A model generated the notes under the pieces. The model had not been told where the DNA came from, made no database searches, and saw nothing but the letters and a program-made list of their open reading frames with translations. 27,842 bases of DNA, from positions 1 through 27,842 of the forward strand of contig UQDO01000031.1 of assembly GCA_900539855.1 (NCBI GenBank), read 5' to 3'. The DNA comes from an uncultured Oscillospiraceae bacterium. Its GTDB lineage: Bacteria; Bacillota; Clostridia; Oscillospirales; Acutalibacteraceae. This document shows, one piece after another, positions 23,567 through 27,842 of this stretch (the first letter of the stretch is position 1; the number at the start of each line of letters is the position of its first letter). A program made the position numbers and the translations under genes.

Positions 23567-24286
23567 TCAATACTTTAAAAGTGCTACCCTGCCGCTGCTC
23601 TTGAAACCGCATTTTTTGTAAAACCCAACGGCACTAATGTGTGCTGCAGCATAAATTTTTGTGTCTGGATATTTAAGCCTTATCGCTGCTATCAGCGACA
23701 GCAGTGCCGCCCTGCCGTACCCTTTCCGGCGTGAACCGCAGTCGACCGCGACACCGGTGATAAGCGATACTTTATCGGTCATAAATCCGCATACCGCCGC
23801 CGCATCCGGAAGCAGCGCATACTCCGCAGCACCGTGATTGTATCTTATGCACATGTCGGTATAAAAAAGATCCTGCTTTGGCAGCTCTATATCCCCGTCG
23901 GAGCCTTTTTGCAAAGCGGCGTAAAGGTCATATATTTTCCCGTGCGACGGCTGCGGCAATAAAAAGCTGCCGCTATACAGCATAAGCTCATCAAATCTCG
24001 CATTTTCACTGCCTAAATCAGCCGCGTCGGCTTCGCCGCAAAAGACCTCTGTCCCGAACATCCTGAAAAATGAGACAAGCTCCGGTATATCGGCTTCTTT
24101 TAATAAACATACCGAAAGGAAGGCAGGCGACATGCCGCCCATCACCACCGTTATGCCGCCGTTTATCCGTTGGCAGTAAACAAAGGCTCCATCGCCGTAA
24201 GCGGCTGCGACCGCTTTTATTCTCGCCGCCGCAGCACTGTCGGGCAGATCGGACAGACACTGCATATCGGTCAGCTTTTCTATCAT
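23567..24286 (-). CDS. GNAT family N-acetyltransferase
   Basis: The C-terminal part (about 140-239) is a GNAT fold. The acetyl-CoA loop RRKGYG (186-191) follows the strand VSLITGVAVD, and the closing strand is VGFYKKCGFKSSGR. The N-terminal 130 residues are a less conserved, partly GNAT-like region whose role I cannot assign. The acceptor substrate is unknown. The start overlaps the stop of the M42 peptidase by four bases (ATGA). Its place between peptidases and an amino-acid enzyme hints at amino-acid or peptide metabolism, but that is position only. Confidence 0.85.
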   Translation of the reverse strand: MIEKLTDMQCLSDLPDSAAAARIKAVAAAYGDGAFVYCQRINGGITVVMGGMSPAFLSVCLLKEADIPELVSFFRMFGTEVFCGEADAADLGSENARFDELMLYSGSFLLPQPSHGKIYDLYAALQKGSDGDIELPKQDLFYTDMCIRYNHGAAEYALLPDAAAVCGFMTDKVSLITGVAVDCGSRRKGYGRAALLSLIAAIRLKYPDTKIYAAAHISAVGFYKKCGFKSSGRVALLKY

Positions 24287-25302
24287 TCGAGCTCGCCCGA
24301 CGCCATTTTTGATAGCATTACCCGTGCCAGATCCCTTACCGCCAATATGTCGTTTTTATCGGCAGCCGATGACGGAGAATGGATATATCTGCACGGCACC
24401 GATATTGCAATGGTTTTTACCCCGGCTCTTGTTGTGTGTATTCCTGCGGCATTGTTTCCGCCTGCCACAGCACTTTTCACCTGACAGGGTATGCCGTTTT
24501 CCTTTGCCGCTTTAAGCGTAGCATTGAACAGGTCGTGGTCGTAAAGCGTGCCGTGATCCATAAACGAAATAACAGCGCCCTCCGTCTTTTTGCAGACCTG
24601 CTTTTCAGATGGCACACCGCGAAGATCAGCCGCGGTCGTCGATTCGAGCACAATGGCATACTCCGGGTCTATTCCGTAAGCCGCAGCCCTCGCTCCGGCG
24701 CCGACCTCCTCAAGCACGCTGAAGGAGGCGTAAAAATCATATTCCGGTTCGCTGTTTATAATATCAATTAACGCCGCACAGCCTGCGCGGTCGTCGAGCG
24801 CCTTGGTAACGACCGTGTCGCCTTCGCATATTCGGTCGGGCTGGAAAGCCGCCACGTCTCCCACCGAGACCAGAGTTTCCGCCTCTGTCTTTGAAGCAGC
24901 GCCTATATCAATATAAAGCGAGTCCTTTTCCGGCAGCTTTTTCGCCTCATCCTTTGACACAAGGTGTATCGGTTTAGTACTGATAACTCCGGTCACCTTG
25001 TCGCCGATCACCACCGTCCGTGCCATGAGCACCGGCGTCTCGATGCCGCCGACGGTGGCAAATTTCAGAGAACCGTCGTCACATATATTTGTTATTATCA
25101 GTCCGACCTCGTCCATATGGGCGTCGAGCATCACCTTATGCTTTGCCCGTTTTTTGCCCTTCACAAAAGCTATCAGATTACCGAGCGCATCCACCTTTAT
25201 CTCGGCTTTACCCCTGATATTTTCTTCAATATACCGTCTTACCGTTTCCTCACGCCCCGAAATGCCGTTCAGGGCGCAAAGCTCATATAAACAATCAAAC
25301 AT
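24283..25302 (-). CDS. M42 family metallo-aminopeptidase, copy 1
   Basis: M42 peptidases form dodecameric shells that trim short peptides in the cytosol using two metals. Ligand motifs are visible: H62 and D64 in LDAHMDEVG, D170 in KALDDRAG, the catalytic/ligand pair E198-E199 in LEEVGAG, E220 in VLESTTAADL, and a C-terminal histidine in RYIHSP. All are intact. A GTG at 25314 is in frame, but the ATG at 25302 gives the family-like start MFDCLYELCALNGISG and lies just after the upstream stop (TAAG then ATG). The ribosome site is weak for both, so the start is uncertain by four codons. It pairs with a second M42 gene immediately upstream. Confidence 0.92.
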   Translation of the reverse strand: MFDCLYELCALNGISGREETVRRYIEENIRGKAEIKVDALGNLIAFVKGKKRAKHKVMLDAHMDEVGLIITNICDDGSLKFATVGGIETPVLMARTVVIGDKVTGVISTKPIHLVSKDEAKKLPEKDSLYIDIGAASKTEAETLVSVGDVAAFQPDRICEGDTVVTKALDDRAGCAALIDIINSEPEYDFYASFSVLEEVGAGARAAAYGIDPEYAIVLESTTAADLRGVPSEKQVCKKTEGAVISFMDHGTLYDHDLFNATLKAAKENGIPCQVKSAVAGGNNAAGIHTTRAGVKTIAISVPCRYIHSPSSAADKNDILAVRDLARVMLSKMASGELE

Positions 25303-25303
25303 C

Positions 25304-26302
25304 TTAAAACTCACATCCCGTCATAACAAAATCAGCCATGATACGGGCTGCAGCCTCGATATCATCTGTATCAACTATCTCGACCGGCGTATGCATGTTC
25401 CTCAGAGGAATAGACAGAAGTCCGCAGGCAACGCCCGACCTTGACAGGGCTATGCAGTCGGCGTCGGTCGATGTTTTTCCGCCCATAACCTCGGTTTGCA
25501 GGCTGACCCCTGCATTTTCGGCAGACCTTTTGAGCGCTGCGGTCACCTTATGCGACAATATCGGTGAAATACCGAGCATAGCGCCCTCGCCCAAAGTTCC
25601 TGTCTTTTCCTTTTCTATTCCCGGCTGATCGCCGAAGCTCACATCAACTGCCACAGCAATATCCGGATCTATTGAAAAGGTCGCCGTTTTAGCACCCATA
25701 CCGCCTATTTCCTCTTTATCGCTCAAAAGAAAGACCACATTCACCGGCAGCTTCTTGCCGTGCAGAAGCCCGGCTGCACGTATTACCGCCGCGCAGCCTG
25801 CGCGATCGTCAAGCGATCTTGCAGTGGCCCTTGAGCCGTGAAGCTTTCTGAATCCGTCGTCGAACGCAACGCGGTCGCCGACCGATATCAGCTCATCGGC
25901 TGCCTTGCCGAGCCCTGTGTCAATATAAAGCGAGTCAAAATCCGGCACACTGTCAGAACTGTCCTTTAAATGCGGCGGCATACTGCAAAACACACCGTCC
26001 AATGTACGCTTGCCGTATATTTTTACCCTCATTGCCGGCAGCATGCGGACGTCTATGCCGCCTATCGGCGCTACAGCCGCAAAGCCGTTTTCGACCGATG
26101 TGACCGCCATGCCTATCTGGTCAATGTGCGCTTCGAGCATGACGGTCTTTTTTGTTTCGTCACGACCCGTTACAGCGATGACACTGCCACCATGTCTGCT
26201 CACATTTGCATATTTTGAAAGATATTTTTCCGCTACCTTTGCCGCGTCGTCGATACCTGCGAATGAATCGGCGCTGCAAAGCTCTTTTAACATATCTGTC
26301 AT
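25304..26302 (-). CDS. M42 family metallo-aminopeptidase, copy 2
   Basis: This 332-residue paralogue has the same metal set as its neighbour: H59 and D61 in LEAHIDQIG, D165 in SLDDRAG, E197-E198 in DKEEIGGMGA, D220 in VAVDVSFG and a C-terminal histidine in RNMHTP. The residue after AHID is Gln rather than the usual Glu; that position is not a metal ligand, so activity is expected. The second copy has diverged strongly, so the two may differ in specificity or form mixed shells, as seen for TET peptidases in archaea (inference). The ATG has GGAG eight bases upstream. It lies 11 bases after murD. Confidence 0.92.
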   Translation of the reverse strand: MTDMLKELCSADSFAGIDDAAKVAEKYLSKYANVSRHGGSVIAVTGRDETKKTVMLEAHIDQIGMAVTSVENGFAAVAPIGGIDVRMLPAMRVKIYGKRTLDGVFCSMPPHLKDSSDSVPDFDSLYIDTGLGKAADELISVGDRVAFDDGFRKLHGSRATARSLDDRAGCAAVIRAAGLLHGKKLPVNVVFLLSDKEEIGGMGAKTATFSIDPDIAVAVDVSFGDQPGIEKEKTGTLGEGAMLGISPILSHKVTAALKRSAENAGVSLQTEVMGGKTSTDADCIALSRSGVACGLLSIPLRNMHTPVEIVDTDDIEAAARIMADFVMTGCEF

Positions 26303-26313
26303 AAAAAAGCTCC

Positions 26314-27696
26314 TTACAGCTTGTTCACAAGCTCTTTGTAATGTCTGCCTCTTACCACAAAATTCGGGTATGCGTCAAAGCTGGCGCAGGCAGGGCTTAA
26401 GGTCACCGTATCACCGGGCACAGCCATTTCGTGTGCCACCTTGACCGCCTCGTCAAAATTGTTGACCTTTATTATCTGCGGATGACCCTTTGTGTAGTTT
26501 GGGTCAGCCTTTACGGCAGCCTCTATTTTATCCGAAGTCGGACCTGCGAGCAGAAGCAGTTTGACCTTGTCTACAATGTAGGGCGTCATCGGCTCAAAGG
26601 GTATGTGTTTGTCATAACCGCCCGCAAGCAGTATGACACTGCCCGGCAGTGCCTTCAGTCCGGCTATAGTCCTTGTCGGGCTTGACGCTATGGAGTCGTT
26701 GTAGTATTTCACGCCGTCTATTTCGCGGACAAACTCGATGCGGTGCTCAACACCCTTGAACTCGTGCGCAACGCGGCGTATGCTGTCCGCTCCGACATAT
26801 CCCCACACCGCAGATATCGCCGCAAGGTAATTCTCGACGTTGTGATCGCCGAGTATCGTTATGTCGTCCCTGTGCAGCAGCGGCACCGAAAGTCCACGGT
26901 ATGAAAGGTTGAGGTATCCGTCAGAACCCAGCCATGCACCGTTTTTCACGGCACGCTTCATTGAGAAGAACATTTTCTGACCTCTGACACTGCTGCCGAA
27001 GCCTGCTGTTATCTCATTGTCAAGGTTTAGTACCGTCCTCGAGAATGCATTCTGATGAAGCAGTATGTTTTTCTTTGCGCCTATATATTCGTCCATGCTT
27101 TTATGAACATCAAGATGATTGGGCGCAACATTGGTAACGACCGCAACGTCAGGACCCTTTCTCATCGATATAAGCTGGAACGACGAAAGCTCGACGACTA
27201 CAAAATCTTCCGGCTTTATATTTTCTATCTCAGGCAGCAGCGGCGTGCCGATATTGCCTCCGACATACACGTTTTTGCCCTCTGCGCGCAGCATTTCGGC
27301 TATAAGCGTGGTGGTCGTTGTTTTTCCGTCAGAGCCGGTCACCGCAAAAATCGTTGCCGGGCACAGATCAAAGAACACTTCCATCTCGCTTGTCACGGCG
27401 ATGCCGTTGTCCCTCGCCTTTTCAAGCTCGGGCAGATTGAAATGCATACCCGGAGTGCGGAATATCATATCGACCTCAAGGTCATTGAGGTATCCTTCGC
27501 CGAGGCGAAGCTCTGCTCCCCTTGCCTCAAGTTGATCGGCTAAGGGACCTATCTGCTCCCTTGTGCGGCGGTCGCACGCAAAAACACGCGCACCGCGATC
27601 CAGAAATTTATAAATAAGAGGTGTATTGCTGACGCCTATGCCGCACATGGCGATCTTTTTGCCGTGCAGCTTCTGAAAGAATTGCTTGCAATCCAT
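26314..27696 (-). CDS. murD: UDP-N-acetylmuramoylalanine--D-glutamate ligase
   Basis: MurD adds D-glutamate to UDP-MurNAc-L-Ala in cytosolic peptidoglycan synthesis. The 460-residue product has an N-terminal Rossmann-like UDP-binding domain and the Mur ATP loop GSDGKTTT (121-128). The central domain has VVTNVAPNHLDVHKS and its C-terminal domain carries the expected DSIASSPTRT and LLAGGYDKH stretches. The length is normal. It is first in its unit, 35 bases downstream of the -10, with AAAGGG about nine bases before the ATG. In most bacteria murD lies in the dcw cell-division cluster. Here it heads a unit of peptidases and transport, which is unusual. Confidence 0.97.
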   Translation of the reverse strand: MDCKQFFQKLHGKKIAMCGIGVSNTPLIYKFLDRGARVFACDRRTREQIGPLADQLEARGAELRLGEGYLNDLEVDMIFRTPGMHFNLPELEKARDNGIAVTSEMEVFFDLCPATIFAVTGSDGKTTTTTLIAEMLRAEGKNVYVGGNIGTPLLPEIENIKPEDFVVVELSSFQLISMRKGPDVAVVTNVAPNHLDVHKSMDEYIGAKKNILLHQNAFSRTVLNLDNEITAGFGSSVRGQKMFFSMKRAVKNGAWLGSDGYLNLSYRGLSVPLLHRDDITILGDHNVENYLAAISAVWGYVGADSIRRVAHEFKGVEHRIEFVREIDGVKYYNDSIASSPTRTIAGLKALPGSVILLAGGYDKHIPFEPMTPYIVDKVKLLLLAGPTSDKIEAAVKADPNYTKGHPQIIKVNNFDEAVKVAHEMAVPGDTVTLSPACASFDAYPNFVVRGRHYKELVNKL

Positions 27697-27730
27697 ATGT
27701 CATTACCCTTTCTTATGCATATTCATAAAT

Positions 27731-27759
27731 ATTATACTGTTTTTACCTTTAAATATCAA
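27731..27759 (-). promoter_or_regulatory. Consensus sigma-A promoter for murD and downstream genes
   Basis: TTGATA (27759-27754), a 17-base spacer and a perfect TATAAT (27736-27731) stand on the minus strand. The leader to the murD ATG is about 28 bases. The six genes to the antiporter follow with gaps of 50 bases or less and no terminator. Confidence 0.92.
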
Positions 27760-27842
27760 CAAAAACATAGCATAAAACGGTAAAAAGCTGTATGTGTTAA
27801 AATGATGTGACCCAATAAAAAGAGAAGTTAACTTCCAAATAT

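Noticed and set aside
26111..26131. Possible inactive second M42 peptidase because of AHIDQIG instead of AHxDEIG
   Set aside because: The Gln replaces a residue that is not a metal ligand. All ligand positions and the Glu-Glu pair are present, so loss of activity is not supported.
27824..27835. GAAGTTAACTTC, a 12-bp palindrome at the right edge
   Set aside because: It is short and cut off from its context by the window end. It could be part of a terminator or an operator, but neither can be supported.

Overview
The window reads as a stretch of a Clostridia-type Firmicutes chromosome, possibly Oscillospiraceae/Ruminococcaceae-like (inferred from gene content, moderate GC, strong Shine-Dalgarno sites and sigma-A style promoters, not from a search). 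All 23 protein genes and the one partial tRNA lie on the minus strand, so the window is read from its right end to its left. It looks like ordinary core chromosome. I see no transposase, integrase, phage gene or CRISPR array, and no clear island.

From right to left: (1) A consensus promoter at 27731-27759 drives murD, two tandem M42 aminopeptidases, a GNAT acetyltransferase, a COG4100 PLP enzyme and a K+/H+ antiporter. These genes are packed or overlapping, and the run ends at a strong terminator at 20570-20605. (2) A 304-base gap holds the mgl promoter and a perfect 16-bp palindrome. It is followed by mglB-mglA-mglC, a galactose/glucose-type ABC importer, and a small membrane-anchored protein with one InlB/Listeria-Bacteroides repeat. 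(3) A hairpin-rich spacer (15923-16158) contains a 79-bp imperfect palindrome. (4) Two overlapping flavoprotein genes (HI0933/COG2081 family, then COG2509 family) have their own promoter. (5) gap (GAPDH) is a single-gene unit with a clear promoter and terminator.

(6) The largest unit is rnj-gdpP-rplI-dnaB-tilS-hpt-ftsH. It joins two gene sets common in Firmicutes: gdpP-rplI-dnaB (c-di-AMP turnover, ribosome, replication) and tilS-hpt-ftsH (tRNA-Ile lysidine, purine salvage, membrane proteolysis). The join is a 4-base overlap between dnaB and tilS. The unit starts at a near-consensus promoter at 11836-11864 and ends at a 28-bp perfect palindrome terminator. (7) yerC-methyltransferase-hslO follows under its own promoter. 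(8) The promoter and 5' two-thirds of a tRNA-Val(TAC) close the window.

No clearly new system was found. The most useful leads are the 79-bp palindrome with flanking hairpins, the palindrome upstream of mglB, the 12-bp hairpin between mglB and mglA, the single-repeat membrane protein attached to the sugar transporter, the basic N-terminal extension on RNase J, and the co-location of a c-di-AMP phosphodiesterase with an antiporter carrying two RCK_C-like domains. Several starts were reassigned: tilS 5922, rnj 11710, COG2081 gene 15913 (TTG), COG4100 gene 23554, M42 gene 25302. TTG starts are used by ftsH, the antiporter and the COG2081 gene.
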